The translations under genes and the position numbers were made by a program. The notes under the pieces are model-generated. The model worked only from the letters and a program-made list of their open reading frames with translations. It had not been told where the DNA came from and searched no databases. A stretch of DNA of 64,000 bases from Sebastes aleutianus (Eukaryota; Chordata; Actinopteri; Perciformes; Sebastidae), in NCBI GenBank assembly GCA_916700875.1, contig CAKAKS010000039.1, positions 20,020,367-20,084,366 of the forward strand. The letters run 5' to 3'. Below, one piece after another: positions 47,201 to 58,503 of the stretch. Position 1 is the first letter of the stretch. Every line of letters begins with the position of its first letter.

Positions 47201-50200
47201 AAACGGAAAGAAAGACATGCACATCCAGTGTCCGAGTGCTGGATCAAAGAAATACTGTATAGCAGAATTAAAACAGATAGATCAGCACACCAAATAGCTT
47301 CCGTTAGAAGGATTTCTATTGCTGTAACATTTCAAGCACCAGGCTCAACTTCAGAAGTCTGAAGAACAACAAAAAAACGACTGGGTTGTCTTATTCCACA
47401 GTTTGTGGGTCGGTTGGCACTCCAGATACCCAAATGTATGTGCACAAGCACTGAAGTGAGTTTTTTATGATATGTCCCCTAGGAATAATCTTACTCCTTT
47501 GGCATCATTTTCCACTTGGTTTAAGAAAATAGATTTGAACACACTGATTTTGAAACAAAGTGTGTTATAAACGGGGCAATTTTGCAATATTTGCTTTTGA
47601 AAGTGCTGTGGTTTATTGATACTTTTCTGATCGTGCTGTCCATGAGTGAATGTATCAGACAAAGATTCCAGTTAATCGTGAAATGTCCTCCCTGGAGAGT
47701 GTGAAGCATGAATCAAGCTGTTATAGTTCAGCTTCAGGATGCTGCTGTGATTGCTGCAGGTGAATTATTGCTCAGATGTGAAGCTGCAGTCAGAGGTTGA
47801 AAAGCACAGATTGGATCTGAGAGTAGAAGAAGAAGAATCACTTTTGTTTTGACAGTTTCTTTGTAGTTGTCACATTTTCTTCAGACAAGTGTTTGATGGT
47901 TTCTCAGGTTGGAATAGTGTCGGCGCTCCCTCACTTGGTCATGACCATCATCGTGCCCTTAGGAGGCCAGTTAGCCGACTACCTGCGGACTCACAACATC
48001 ATGTCCACCACTATGGTCCGGAAAATCATGAACTGTGGAGGTGAGGCTTTGATAATCATCTCTCTGTCTGTTCCCATGACGTTATAGAAGTATTCCTCAT
48101 TAGTTAACCCTCTTCTTCTTCTTGTTTTTAGGGTTTGGTATGGAGGCCACTTTCCTGTTAGTGGTTGGTTATTCTCACAGTAAGGGCGTGGCCATCTCTT
48201 TCTTAGTTCTGGCGGTGGGTTTTAGTGGATTTGCAATATCAGGTGAGTCTCAGAACAATGAGTTCTAATTCAAAATCTTTTGTGTTATTAAAAAAAAAAC
48301 AGCACAGAACTGAGAATATTCACTCTTTGTGCTGCAGGTTTCAATGTCAACCATCTAGACATCGCTCCTCGCTATGCCAGCATCCTCATGGGTATATCCA
48401 ACGGGGTGGGGACCCTGTCAGGGATGGTCTGCCCTCTAATAGTGGGAGCCATGACAAAGAACAAGGTGAGTCATTTCTACTCATACAGCGATGGGAATGT
48501 TGATGCAGATACAAACTTTTAAATCTTGAGTATTTCTCTATAATATGAAATATTCAAAACTAAATGTGCAACAAACAGCGGTCTTCTGGATGAAAACCCT
48601 GCGGTGTGGGAACCGTCCACCTCCCCTCCTGCCTGCCCCGTGTGTGTCTACTCGCTCTTTAAACTACGTCACCATACTCTCTATACGTTTACTGTTGCCG
48701 TGAATGGGTTCACATTGTAGTCAATGGAAAGCCCAGTGTGTCTCGGCGCTAAAGGGTGCCTTGTGCGGCGGTATCAAACGTGACAAAGTGTCGGGGTATT
48801 TCACTCCCTGGAATGAGAATGGGCTGGCTATCCACAAGCTAATGGTCAAGTGCGATTTTTATATAATGGGCGGGGTTAGCTAGTTGCTAGAAATCACATT
48901 TGACTAGATAAATGTGAGGAACTGCCCCAAAATTCAAGATGAGTCTTTACAGTTTTACAGGAAGATATATATATATATATATTTTTTTTATATAAAATAG
49001 CCTACATATATTTAGCATGTAATTAGATAAATGAACAATCAACACAGGGACACAGGATTAGATCTTGCCCAAATGTTTTTTTTCATTTCACTGTCTTTAA
49101 CACTCAAAAGCTCAGCTTCATCAGGACTTAATTTCTATAAACAGAATCTGCATTCACATGTAGTGTCTATAGGAAACAGGACAAGATTTTGGCATCGGAA
49201 GCATTCTGGTTTCAGTTTGTAATCCAAGTAGTATTGACCAATCACGTTCAAGCAGGCTTTGGTTGAATACAGTGGGCAACCTCCGGGTCTGAGGAAGTGA
49301 AGCCAATGCTGAAGTGCATTGCATTCTTTCTAATAGCCAGCAGGGGGCGACTCCTCTGGTTGCAAAAAGAAGTCAGATTGTATATAAGTCTATGAGGATA
49401 TGAGCCTACTTCTCACTTGATTTATTACCTCAGTAAACATTGTAAACATGAGTTTATGGTCTCAATCACTAGTTTAAAGTCTTCTTCAATACAGCATGAT
49501 GTTCATTTAGTAAATTATGATCCCATTTAGAGTCAAATAGACCATAAAGCAGGGTATGCTTTAGGGCGTGGCTACCTTGTGATTGACAGGTCGCTACCAC
49601 GGCGTTGTCTGGTCTGGGAGTTGTCCGTGTTATCGACTTACAATTTTCACAGTGTGTTTTCAGTTCATGAAAGTCAATATTAACATTTTTGGTTGCCTGA
49701 AAATGTCTTATTCAGCGATCAGTTGTACTTAGCTCCACCCTCTCGTGTAATGTCTGTTTGCAAAAAAAGAAGATGGTGACGGCCAAAATGCCGAACTGGA
49801 GGCTTCAAAACAGCAGTCCACAAACCAATGGGTGACGTCACGGTGACTACGTCCAATTCTTATATACAGTCTATGGTTGAATGCCGGTAAACAGTCCGTG
49901 TGGAGAGCAAAAGCGGCAGAACGCATTGTCTGAAATGCAGTCTCCCATCGGCTATCATCTGACGATAATTTAGCTTTTTATTGGTTTAGAATTAGCTGGC
50001 AAACTGGCTACATGTGAAAAAATCGTTTCAGACGTAGACGTCGTCTCTACACTCCAACTTCAGTCTCGTATCTCAAGTTGGTAATCAAACTGTAAACAAT
50101 CAGGAGCGCACAGAAAAGGAAGTCTTGGCCAGGATATCCACTGGCTACACCGGAACCCCAGAAATATAGTCCCTTGATCAGGAATGAGTGGGTGTAGTTT

Positions 50201-50819
50201 GATCATATTTGATTGATGTTGGCCTAGCAACATGAGTAATCAACCCCACAACTGTCAATAGATTGAATTCAACTGGTGCTAAATCCTGATTGGTACACAG
50301 AGATGCATGACATCACCTTTGTCCACTACAAACCAGTGGGAAGAGCACAGACACAAACGCAAATACAGGAATCTTTCACGTGAAACCAAAGTTGTGGGAG
50401 CTTTGGCAGAACACTTAGGAACACATGGTAACATCATCAGGGCCTTAAAGACGTGACTCAGCCTGGCTGCAACTGTTTTCTGTCTCTAGACACGAGAAGA
50501 GTGGCAGTATGTCTTCCTCATTGCTTCCATGGTGCATTACGGGGGAGTGGTGTTTTATGGGATCTTTGCGTCTGGGGAGAAGCAGCCATGGGCCGACCCC
50601 GAAGAAACCAGCGATGAGAAGTGCGGCTTCATCGATGAGGACGAGCTGGCCGAAGAGACGGGTGACATCACGCAGGGTTACGGCGCGATGGGCGGTCCGG
50701 CTAAGAGCTACGGGGCCACCGCGCAGCTCAACGGAGGTTGGGTTCAGGACTGGGACAAGACGGAGGAGTATGTACAGGAACCGGCCGGAAAGATTTACTC
50801 TGAGCGCGGCTACTCTTAA
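36800..50819 (+). CDS. slc17a6: Vesicular glutamate transporter 2 (VGLUT2), 12 exons
   Basis: Loads L-glutamate into synaptic vesicles of excitatory neurons, driven by membrane potential; an SLC17 major-facilitator protein. Exons: 36800-36891, 38593-38848, 40507-40625, 41496-41610, 42580-42667, 42862-42948, 44200-44342, 44429-44578, 47908-48040, 48132-48242, 48338-48465, 50490-50819. All have GT-AG sites, and phases sum to 583 codons plus stop (human 582). Nearly identical to mammalian VGLUT2: ELTEDG, CDCTCFG, RYIIAMLSGLGFCISFGIR (TM1), GMIHGSFFWGYI, VRILQGLVEGVTYPACHG, CRSWTFYLLLISQPAYF. The residues shown in mammals to matter for transport are present: H131, R187, E194 and R325 (mammalian number plus 3). 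The cytosolic C-terminus keeps EKQPWADPEETS, EETGDIT and KSYGAT. The N-terminus differs (MEPGMEKAAPASSAKEG). Teleosts have two copies (a/b); which one this is cannot be settled here. Confidence 0.97.
37066..37135 (-). mobile_element. LINE tail fragment in slc17a6 intron 1
   Basis: CAGAATCAGAATCAG followed by GTATACACTAGGAATTTGCT is the inverse of the LINE tail at 7690-7822. About 70 bp. Confidence 0.55.
38956..39078. repeat. (TA)n tract followed by a perfect 56-bp palindrome
   Basis: Alternating TA runs from 38956 to 38999. Positions 39003-39058 are a perfect palindrome of two 28-bp arms with no spacer (centre between 39030 and 39031), capped by TTTAAA. A further TTTAAATTG copy follows. In slc17a6 intron 2. 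Confidence 0.9.
39305..39440 (-). mobile_element. LINE 3' fragment in slc17a6 intron 2
   Basis: CAAGATTCAAGATTGAAGAG followed by TTTTATTTGCCATTTGC looks like the antisense 3' end of a fish LINE. Boundaries are approximate. Confidence 0.5.
39686..40117. mobile_element. MITE with CAGTGGCGGATTAAG ends in slc17a6 intron 2
   Basis: Left CAGTGGCGGATTAAG and right TTAATCCACTTC are imperfect inverted ends. GGGGCCCC-rich subterminal segments occur on both sides. About 430 bp, non-coding. Confidence 0.6.
40750..40930. promoter_or_regulatory. Candidate conserved non-coding element in slc17a6 intron 3
   Basis: A repeat-free block rich in homeodomain-like cores (GTTAATGAGCTC, TAATCC, AATAATGATTG) and E-box-like words, unlike surrounding intron DNA. 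No comparison could be run, so this is a guess from texture. Confidence 0.3.
41256..41298. repeat. (GT)n microsatellite
   Basis: About 42 bp of GT dinucleotide in slc17a6 intron 3, 200 bp upstream of exon 4. Confidence 0.95.
41990..42400. promoter_or_regulatory. Candidate conserved non-coding element in slc17a6 intron 4
   Basis: A repeat-free stretch of about 400 bp with many TAAT/ATTA cores (AAATTAAACATTAGCATTTC, GATTTAATGGGAGCAATTC) and balanced composition. It resembles deeply conserved vertebrate enhancers in texture. Inference only. Confidence 0.35.
43012..43494. mobile_element. TTAA-flanked MITE in slc17a6 intron 6
   Basis: TTAA at 43012-43015 and 43491-43494 enclose ends AGAGGCTCTATTATGC and GCATAATAGGTCCTCT, inverted with one mismatch. 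The internal GCACGCCCTCAAACAAAGC recurs inverted at 54411-54495. Confidence 0.85.
44910..45250. mobile_element. Probable transposon fragment in slc17a6 intron 8
   Basis: The sequence with GAATATGCTGCTCCCCTCAG and TACTGTTTCGGTTCACTTTC resembles a dispersed fish repeat from memory. There is no second copy in the window and no terminal repeats were seen. Confidence 0.35.
45634..46242. mobile_element. MITE with ACGGAGTATTAGGGCCACATTG ends
   Basis: Terminal inverted repeats of 22 bp begin ACGGAGTATTAGGG at 45634 and end CCCTAATACTCCGT at 46242, followed by inner inverted arrays of GAGAATAAAGTCATAA-type units. The centre holds a coding relic (45827-46042, minus). Lies in slc17a6 intron 8. Confidence 0.85.
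45827..46042 (-). pseudogene. Transposase N-terminal (helix-turn-helix) relic inside the MITE
   Basis: A 71-codon open frame starting MRNVEHLVKLYFSTGFTN contains ISIRTLKRLCKKLDLFRRK, a helix-turn-helix-like segment I associate with the N-terminus of fish integrase-like transposase ORFs. It ends at the inner inverted repeat, so only the start of the gene survives. It identifies the MITE as a deletion derivative of an autonomous element. Family assignment is from memory. Confidence 0.5.
46370..46640 (+). mobile_element. Possible LTR fragment in slc17a6 intron 8
   Basis: Pyrimidine-rich leader, a TTTGTATTTAAG TATA-like word, then GTTTGCCTTTTCTGCG and a GAGTAAAGACTC stretch, a layout like an LTR promoter with its polyA region. 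No TG/CA ends or target duplication were found. Confidence 0.3.
46883..47480. mobile_element. MITE with TTAAAGCAGACATATCATG end in slc17a6 intron 8
   Basis: Left TTAAAGCAGACATATCATG and right TATGATATGTCCCCT are partly inverted. The subterminal TACTAGAACATGTTC also occurs, slightly changed, near the right end of the MITE at 43012, suggesting related families. Confidence 0.6.
48590..48850. mobile_element. Probable transposon fragment in slc17a6 intron 11
   Basis: A GC-rich island with CACTCCCTGGAATGAGAATG and TAGTCAATGGAAAGCC, words I associate with a dispersed fish repeat. No termini were identified. Confidence 0.35.
49330..49876. mobile_element. MITE with CAGTCTATGG end in slc17a6 intron 11
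   Basis: The left part has GCCAGCAGGGGGCGACTCC and TATATAAGTCTATGAG; the right end is TTATATACAGTCTATGG. Same terminal family as 22871-23497 with a different body. Confidence 0.6.
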
Positions 50820-51670
50820 AAACTCTCCATCACGGATTGCACAACATTATCTTAGATATTTAAATCCATTCTGTGTGTTAGAGTAAAACCGTTTCAAAAA
50901 GCCAATGTAAAGAAATAGTTAATTGCAATGCAGAACAATCCTCATTAGACTCTCACATGTCTCTCATCACATCTACTGTAGGGCTTCACTATAGAGAGAG
51001 CAAAGAGAACTGCAGGCCTATGTTGTACTTCTTCTAGGCACCCAAAACCTCATCAATCTACTTGAACAACATGAGCCAGATGACACTGCAGTTGACCATC
51101 ATATAGGGTCTTTCTCTGAAATACCACTCTGATTGCACTGAAACTATATAAAAGTATTCTAAATCAAGATTCTGTTTCTCAAATGTGTTTTATGTACTGT
51201 ATATATACCTGTATACTGTTTCTGTGAGACTATTGTGGATTTTGGGTCGTTGATCTGTGTTAACATTAATATAAAAGGCCATATTTTTCATGGACAGTAA
51301 CCTTTTCAGGGAGATGTCTGCTTGCAAAAAAGGCCTCCTTCTTCCTGAGCGAGGCCTGTAATACACTATAAGACAAAAATAGCGTGAGTGAAGTTGAACC
51401 GTAGAGTTTTAGTGTGTGTTTGTTTGCATGAATTTGCTCAGATCAATGTTTCAGATGCAGCCGCCTCACACGTCATTGATAGTCCTCATTCGGCTCACTT
51501 GCTTTGTTCTCTTAGATATCTGCCATAATAAATAATTGAAATGAACTTTCATAATCAGGTGCCAGTCGTGATGTGAGACAAATCAAAAAAAAAAGTTTTG
51601 AAGGCGACTGCTCAAAAGACATTGTTTATTGATGTTTGGTGTGCACTGCAATAAATTCTGTGTACCAGCC
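50820..51670 (+). other. slc17a6: Probable slc17a6 3' UTR
   Basis: Repeat-free sequence follows the stop, with AATAAA at 51650-51655 and a GTGT-rich stretch after it. A longer form reaching about 52250 is possible. Confidence 0.45.
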
Positions 51671-52297
51671 GCCACCCATCACGTTCTGTTCTGTAATGTA
51701 ACACTGGCTTGCCGTATCTAACTGTAATTGTTTTGGAGTCATGTGATGCTCAACATTAAGGTGTGTGTTTTTAACAAATTACTAGTGTCTGGAGAATCCA
51801 GCTATAGTGCTCATGATGCAGGACATGTTGCATTTTGACAGCGAGGAATGCAGTAATGTGTGTGAACAACCAGGTTGTTGTGATCTCTTTGGTGTTTCTC
51901 GGTTGTTCTCATTGTCACCAAAAAGTACTTTGTTGACACTTTGATATCGTCACGTGTGAGTGGACCACATGAGTTAATAATAGATGGCTCTTCCACCTGA
52001 CTTTATTTGCTATTTGAACACTTTTTCTTCATTTTGCTGTATGAAACCTGCAAGGATGTTTAAAATATATGAATATTTAAGAATGTTTAAGATGACCAAA
52101 AGATGCTATTTACGGCTTTGTGCCTGAAGTTTATGTAAAACAGATAAATGTGATTTTATGGCTTCTAATATTGTGTTTAATGAAGAGGTATGTTGATGTC
52201 AAAAAGTGTTATAAAAAATACTCATATCATTTTATAAAAAAAAAAAAAAAGTCATGCTTTTGTCATTCTTCTTCATCTTTTCATCTTGTGGGTCGAT

Positions 52298-53219
52298 TAG
52301 GGATGTAAGAAAATAACGAATATCGCAATATTATGTGTGTGATACTGTATTGATTCTCAAAAACACTATACATTTTTAATTAATAGTTTACATGCAATGA
52401 TGACCTCAGTCAGTACTTTATTTCATTTGCAAAGAGATGCGCCCTCTCAGTGTATGTACCCTCTCAAAGTAGTGCTATGATGTTGATGTTAAAGGGACTG
52501 TGATAAATAAAAATGCAGATCCCACTGCTCTTTTTATTTATATCTTATTTATCACCTTTTCAGCAATGAAGCAACACAAATCTTATTTTTAGGGCTGCAG
52601 CTACATTTTAGAAAATGGGAAAAATTCACATATTCAAATGTCTTGTTTTGTGCGACCATCAGTCAAAAATCTGAAGATATTCAGTTTAATATTATAGAAG
52701 ACTAAGAGAACTAGTGAATATTAACATTTATTACATGGCTGTGTTGAATACTCAATTCTGATTGGTCAATCACGGCGTTCTAAGGTCTGTTATTTCTGTA
52801 TAGCAGACTGTTGCTAGGTATAGCAGACCGTTGCTACGGGCGCAGTTCTGATGGCAGCATCGCTCTGTCGGGGATTCTTTTACAACAAAGACCCGCTAGC
52901 TGTACATTATCCCTTACTTGAGGAAGCGGAACAGAGAATTTGTATTACTAATTTTCACTTTAAAAATGACTTTAACGATTTATCTATTATCAAAATAGTT
53001 GCAGATTAATTTATTCAATTAATTTGATAGACTAATTATTTCAGCCCTACTTAGTTTAATCATTTAATAAATGTTTCAAACTTTTTTTAATAAGATTTTA
53101 TACATATGGTGTTCTTTATACTATGACAGTTTTCCAAAGATTAGATTTTAAAAAATCCCAATATATTGCTTTGCTTACAGTATCGCAATATATCACGATA
53201 TATTGAATCGTAACCCCTG
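52298..53219. mobile_element. Outer MITE of a nested pair downstream of slc17a6
   Basis: Starts TAGGGATGTAAGAAAATAACG and ends GAATCGTAACCCCT, with TCGCAATAT near the left and ATATTGCGATAC-like sequence near the right in inverse orientation. It is interrupted by the element at 52590-53049. Confidence 0.6.
52590..53049. mobile_element. Inner MITE (TAGGGCTGCAG ... TTCAGCCCTA), copy 3
   Basis: Termini TAGGGCTGCAGC and ATTTCAGCCCTA match the family at 2008 and 15696. Positions of about 52725-52960 are unlike those copies and look like a further insertion with TTGCTACGGGCGCAG-type sequence. Confidence 0.6.
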
Positions 53220-54410
53220 TATCGTGATACGTATTGAATCTTCAGATCCTTGCCCATATTCAGTGTTGATGTGATGTACTGTAGTACATTCAGCTGTGTA
53301 TCTGAAGGTTAGTGGTCCTCAGAGACTGGAGCCAGACTATCTAACCAGTTATCCACCTGCTCCAATCAGTGTGGTGCATCTCCAATTCTCCCCACGTTTC
53401 TCATTAGTAGATCAATGACCGAGGTCTCCGGAGTCCAGGGGAGAGTATTGGACTCTGTAGCTAGGTAATTGGTAAAAGGAAAACAGCAATGTTAATGCTA
53501 TTACTGAAGTTTACATCCCCACAAAACCAGGATCATTGTCTGCCTTCCCAAAGAGTCCTGACTTTAATATGCAGTGTAGATGAAGATGTGTCATGTAGGT
53601 GCACAAACGTGTGATGAAACCTATTAAAGCTCTCAGCAGCATCTCACACTTCTCTGAATTGTAAAAAGAAATATCAGAGGCATAAATGTATAAGAAAACA
53701 CATTGTGAGGATGTAATGTGGAGTATTATGTTTGGCTGTTTCCTCAGTGTGTCCTCCTCTACACAACTGAGGTCAACAGTGTTACATGCAACATATTATT
53801 GACCCGGTTCCTGCATTAAATCGTAACAAATCAATACTATTTAACTCCAGAGCGTATTGGACTTTTAAAACAAAAAATGCTTCTAATGAAATTCAGAATA
53901 AATGCTGGTGACAGGAAAGGTCGTGCTACCTTTGTAATTGTCACTGTATTTCCTAGTTATTAGTAATTCATGTTTGCCAGAAAAACAATGAAAATATAAA
54001 ACACATAAGACATCAATGCTCCTTACATTATGTAGACAGTTAATTTACATTTTAATCAAATACTTGATGAAACTTACAATGAGCGCAGCTGCAAAATGAG
54101 GTTCGATTCCTACATTATCAATGTTACAAGAGACCATTAGACATAAATGCAAAGGTTGAATGCGCAGCTGAAAATACTGACTTTACAAGGTGAAACATGA
54201 ATGCAGCATTAGTTCCATGCAACTTTGTTCTGTGATGACGCCATCCAATGAAAATTAGTAACAGTATTTATTATTTGAAATGTTAAGATGCGTTTCTTTA
54301 GGTTTTAATAATTGCATTCAGGCAGTCGGGCTAAAAAAATATTCATTTGACCAAAAAAATTATTATAAAAAGAAAGAACCCATTTGTGCCCACATTTGAA
54401 ATCACTCTGT
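53220..54410. other. Intergenic, no gene or repeat recognised
   Basis: Repeat-poor, AT-rich DNA between slc17a6 and fancf. No ORF with family resemblance. Confidence 0.4.
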
Positions 54411-54495
54411 TGTGATTCTTCAACTGAAACCAAACTCTTCAGACTCCGCTCCAGCTCCACTCTAACTAGCTTTGTTTGAGGGCGTGCCAAACTAA
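54411..54495. mobile_element. Fragment of the 43012 MITE family (inverted)
   Basis: CTTTGTTTGAGGGCGTGCCA and the preceding CTCCGCTCCAGCTCCACTC are the reverse complement of the body of the MITE at 43012-43494. Confidence 0.7.
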
Positions 54496-54499
54496 ACCA

Positions 54500-56119
54500 C
54501 CAAATTTCAAGACTTTTGAGTGACCAATCAGAACAAATGTTGTGTTGTTTCCCCTTATCACACTAAATATAGTCTTTGGGTTCAAATGGGTTAAGAAAAT
54601 AGAAGTGGATGGTCATTTCTACCTATTAACCTTACCTGATAAAGTCAGTAAAATAAGGCAATAACAAAGCTACAATCTGTGTCAAAATAGAATAATATTG
54701 AAAATGCAATAAAATATGTAGTGCATAATAATAATAATATCAGTGTATATTTTATAGTGGATCCCATATGTAGAGGATATTGTATGTTGGTTTGCACACA
54801 TGAAAAGCGTGTGCAGAACTTGTTAAATTGTATATACAGCTCCAAACCCTGAACTCCATGCACCTTCAGGGAGTCGTGAGAGGACTGATGGAGGTCTCAT
54901 GACTCACCGATAAATCTGAGTCAGAGCTGTACAGAGGGAAAAAGAAAGGTGATATCACCTTCTGTGGCACCTCTGCTCTGCTCAGCAGTGTGTCAAACAC
55001 GCCGCTCTGCAGGCCGATAAACTGCAGACACCTCAATGACGAGGTGGTAAATAATTCAGGAAAACATGGCGTCCGTCCATCTATCTGTCCACGTGCATCA
55101 CTCAGAGCTTCTCCTTACAGCGGGAAGGGCTCGATGGTGTGTACGAGTCTGGATGAATCAAAGAGCGTGATTCAGCCTCTGCAGGTGGGAATGAGTCATA
55201 TGGAGCAGTCCATCATTAGAGAATTGACCAGCTTCTTGAATGTCCTCATTACGCATGATGTGACCAACTGGTAGGAGGTTTCTATACCTTCCTCTGACGG
55301 TAGGCCATGCAGGGTGAATATAATTAGGAAAAATCTCTGCAGCGTCTTGCAAATGAAGCCTCTACATCTCCCCTCTCTACGGAGAAGAAATGATAGACAG
55401 GCATGCAGTTTGTGGGGGTGGGGGTTAACGTGTTGACCATCGGTTTTATGCACATGATGGACAGTCTGAATCAATTTAATGTGCACTGTACTCTTGCTCT
55501 GTGTTGACTGATGCTTCGATCACAGGAAGCAGCTCAATGTCTGCAACACAGCAGCGGCAGCAATTACAATAAATCTCAGTTTCTCCGCCGATTATCTGCC
55601 CGGCTGAGGAAACCATTAACGCTCACCACCACCACCACCACCAGCACCACCGCCTGCCTCTCGGTGCACATGTTAATTTGACAGAAAACACAATTGTGTC
55701 ACCAGCCGCGTGGAACATGTTTTCTCAAGCCTAACCAGCCGGGGAGGTCATGGCTGTTGCTCTCAGTGACGCGCCCGCTGGGCCGCGCGGTAATTGGGCA
55801 AAATCTGTGTGGTGTCGACATTTTCATTCATAGGTGGGGATTCTCTCAGCTGTCTCCACAACCTCCACCCTCTGTTGTTTTTGCAGCATCTCAGACTCAT
55901 TGTGATTTTGCTGGTGCTTGTTTGTGTGACGGTGAGGGCGAGTGAAGGGGGATTGAGTAGTTGTGAGTCTGAGGGGCAGGTGCAGTTTGGCTCCTGGGGG
56001 ACCGTAATGGGATGAGGCCGAGCCAGAATGAGTGTTTGATGACGGGGTTGCACTCCTCCCCCGGGACTCAGCCTGCATGCAATTATCCTCCTGATCCCTC
56101 CTCTCCTCTCTTGTCTGCA
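54500..56119. other. Repeat-poor intergenic DNA
   Basis: High-complexity sequence with a (CAC)n stretch at 55625-55650. Several short ORFs in different frames are not protein-like. It may contain regulatory DNA of slc17a6, continuing into 56120. Confidence 0.35.
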
Positions 56120-56560
56120 GTCCAATATGTACACAGCGAAGCCTGAATATCCTTTAACTTACACTCTAAAATTCAACTCCCTCGTATGCAAAAAGATCAA
56201 GTAATTACAACCCCCAAATTTCAAGGCAGTATTGCAGTAATTATTGTTTTATGGCACCCTCGTGCATAACATTACACCACCTCGGGGCAATTGAATTTAT
56301 GAACGCCTCCTTCTCCTCCCTTGCTAATTGCTTTATTAATGGAGATCTTGGCAGCCCAAATCAGTCACCAGACATGTTACACGTCTCTGTTCTCCACCCA
56401 CTGCCACACATGTGCAAATATTTTTTAAAAGATTGATATTTTTACAAAAGGATTTCCGAATCTCCCCATCATGATTTTTTCATAAGCGCTCCTGCTTAAG
56501 ATGATCAGTTTGGAAAGAAAAAGCCCTCCCTTTTGTGATATGCAAATGGCGTCCACTGAG
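56120..56560. promoter_or_regulatory. Candidate distal enhancer / conserved non-coding element
   Basis: Dense homeodomain and POU/CDX-like words (AAGTAATTACAACC, GTAATTATTGTTTTATGG, CTAATTGCTTTATTAATGG, GCAATTGAATTTATGA) in a repeat-free block 5.3 kb downstream of slc17a6. The texture matches deeply conserved neural enhancers. Not tested by alignment. Confidence 0.4.
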
Positions 56561-58381
56561 AAACATCTCCATCTTGTTTAGCTCCCAAAAGCAGCAAGAA
56601 CTGTTTGTATTTTCATCTGTGCACTGAAACATTTATTAGCACCACTACTGAGGCAGGGAAACAGTGATGCCGTATATTTCAGACCCGCCATATGTGCAGT
56701 GAGAATCCACAATCGGAGGAAGAGGAGGCAGATTGCTACGTCCAATTGTTTTTTCCTCCACAGAACTGGCTTCCTACAGTTGCATGTGAGGTAATCTATC
56801 ACAAGTCTTTCCAGTTCCCCTCCCCCATATCACATTACGTTGACAGCTTCATACCCTCCTCTCTGCAACATGCTCGTATCATGCTCGTATCTCACAGACA
56901 AAGGATGAGAGGCTGATAAGATTTTACACGATTTTCTCATTGCTGGCAGCGCTTTGCTTTGGAATCTGGATCAAATGATGGTGATGAATCTGCAGATAAT
57001 AAGGGGAAAATATTTCACTGCTTAAAGCCACAACTTACTCTCTTTTAGGGCAACATCTAATGATTATTTTTCTATTAATCGTTGCAGCTCTACTTTCTTT
57101 TGTTCTGGCTTTTTCCTACAACCCCCTCCCTTTTTTTCTTATGTGCAAAAATACAGTAGTGTTTCTGCAACCACAGCACCCCACTGGAGCGTCTGACAGT
57201 GCAGTTTTTATGGGATGTCCTGGAGAGGACGATGTGAGCTTCTTTCATCCTGTTCTTCAAAAAGCTGCAGCGTTTCATATGACTCAGTAGAAACACCCCA
57301 CTTCCATCCATCTTGAAATGAAAGCATCATTCCTCGGTGCATGCCTGATGATGGTGGCCACTGATCAGCAGGGACACAGGTGTGCAGAGGGGCCCTCCTG
57401 CCTCTGTGATCCGTCACCGAGGCCAGACGAAGGCCAGGCTGGAGCGGCTTAGGCACGTGCCGAGGGAGGGCTCTACCCCCCCGCACCCCCACCCCTCAGA
57501 GGACTCCCTATTCACACCACCAGATGGGGGCTGGATCTGGGTTTTAATGAACGCTATCCTTCACGACCCTTTAGAACACAGTCGCCCTCAGCAGCACGTC
57601 TCACTGCAGTTTGTCACCCCACACTGACACACAACAATAACACACTGAATCAGAAACAAGCCAAGGACGAGATGTGAGAGCAGGAAATACTCTGTGCTCC
57701 ATTTCTAATTTCACCATCTTCACTTGGGTGTTTTTTATAAAAGACAGAAATGCCACATACTGTATTCCCACAAATACGAAATTCACCCTTCAAGAGATGA
57801 GCGGCTACTTGAAGCATCCTCACACATTTAAAGTGGTAGATATTATGTCAGCCTCCTGCTGTTTGAAGTGATACAATAAGACAACCCTGTAATTTCACTT
57901 TACAGGTTAAGAGCAGAGGGCAATTTGTTCACATTTAAGAGACAAAAACCTGGTTGGTAAATAGCTGCTTTATATTAGAGGAGTGGTCTTAATGCTTAGC
58001 AAGTGGGGCCCTCTGCGAAAGTGAAAATGGTTATTTGTATGTGTTTATGTGTCTTTTGTGATTGTACTGATGTTGAGGATACATTTCATTTTGTGTTCCT
58101 TTACCCCTATGTACAGTGATTTAAGGAATCATCTGTTTGAAAAAAGAAAAAATATCAATATAGGAGCCCAGATCGGTTTTATGTTGTCTGTCTTGTTATA
58201 TGTTGAGTTGGCTCTTTAATTAGGAGATGTTTGCCTCAGCAAGATTTAAAGAAAATGCATGGAAACTAAGACAAAGACCACTCTATCCATCATGATAGGA
58301 CCTATTTGTTAGGGAAACTGAAATTTTCTTTCTCCGTTTCTTTGTTTCTTTGAATTTGTGGAACTGTGTGTTACGACTGGT
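56561..58381. other. Intergenic, no gene recognised
   Basis: Mixed-composition DNA; a GC-richer patch at 57370-57620 has overlapping short ORFs in opposite strands but no family resemblance. Confidence 0.35.
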
Positions 58382-58383
58382 CA

Positions 58384-58425
<42 letters not shown>

Positions 58426-58427
58426 CC
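58382..58427. repeat. (TTG)n microsatellite
   Basis: About 46 bp of TTG trinucleotide; explains a poly-Asn ORF on the minus strand. Confidence 0.95.
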
Positions 58428-58503
58428 AGTGTCTTGTAAGCCCATATGCTGGGCAATAAATGGTGCAGGACACTTGAATCAATCAATAAAAAAATATATA
58501 TAT

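Noticed and set aside
58283..58486. ORF with a run of Asn
   Set aside because: Produced by the (TTG)n microsatellite read in antisense.
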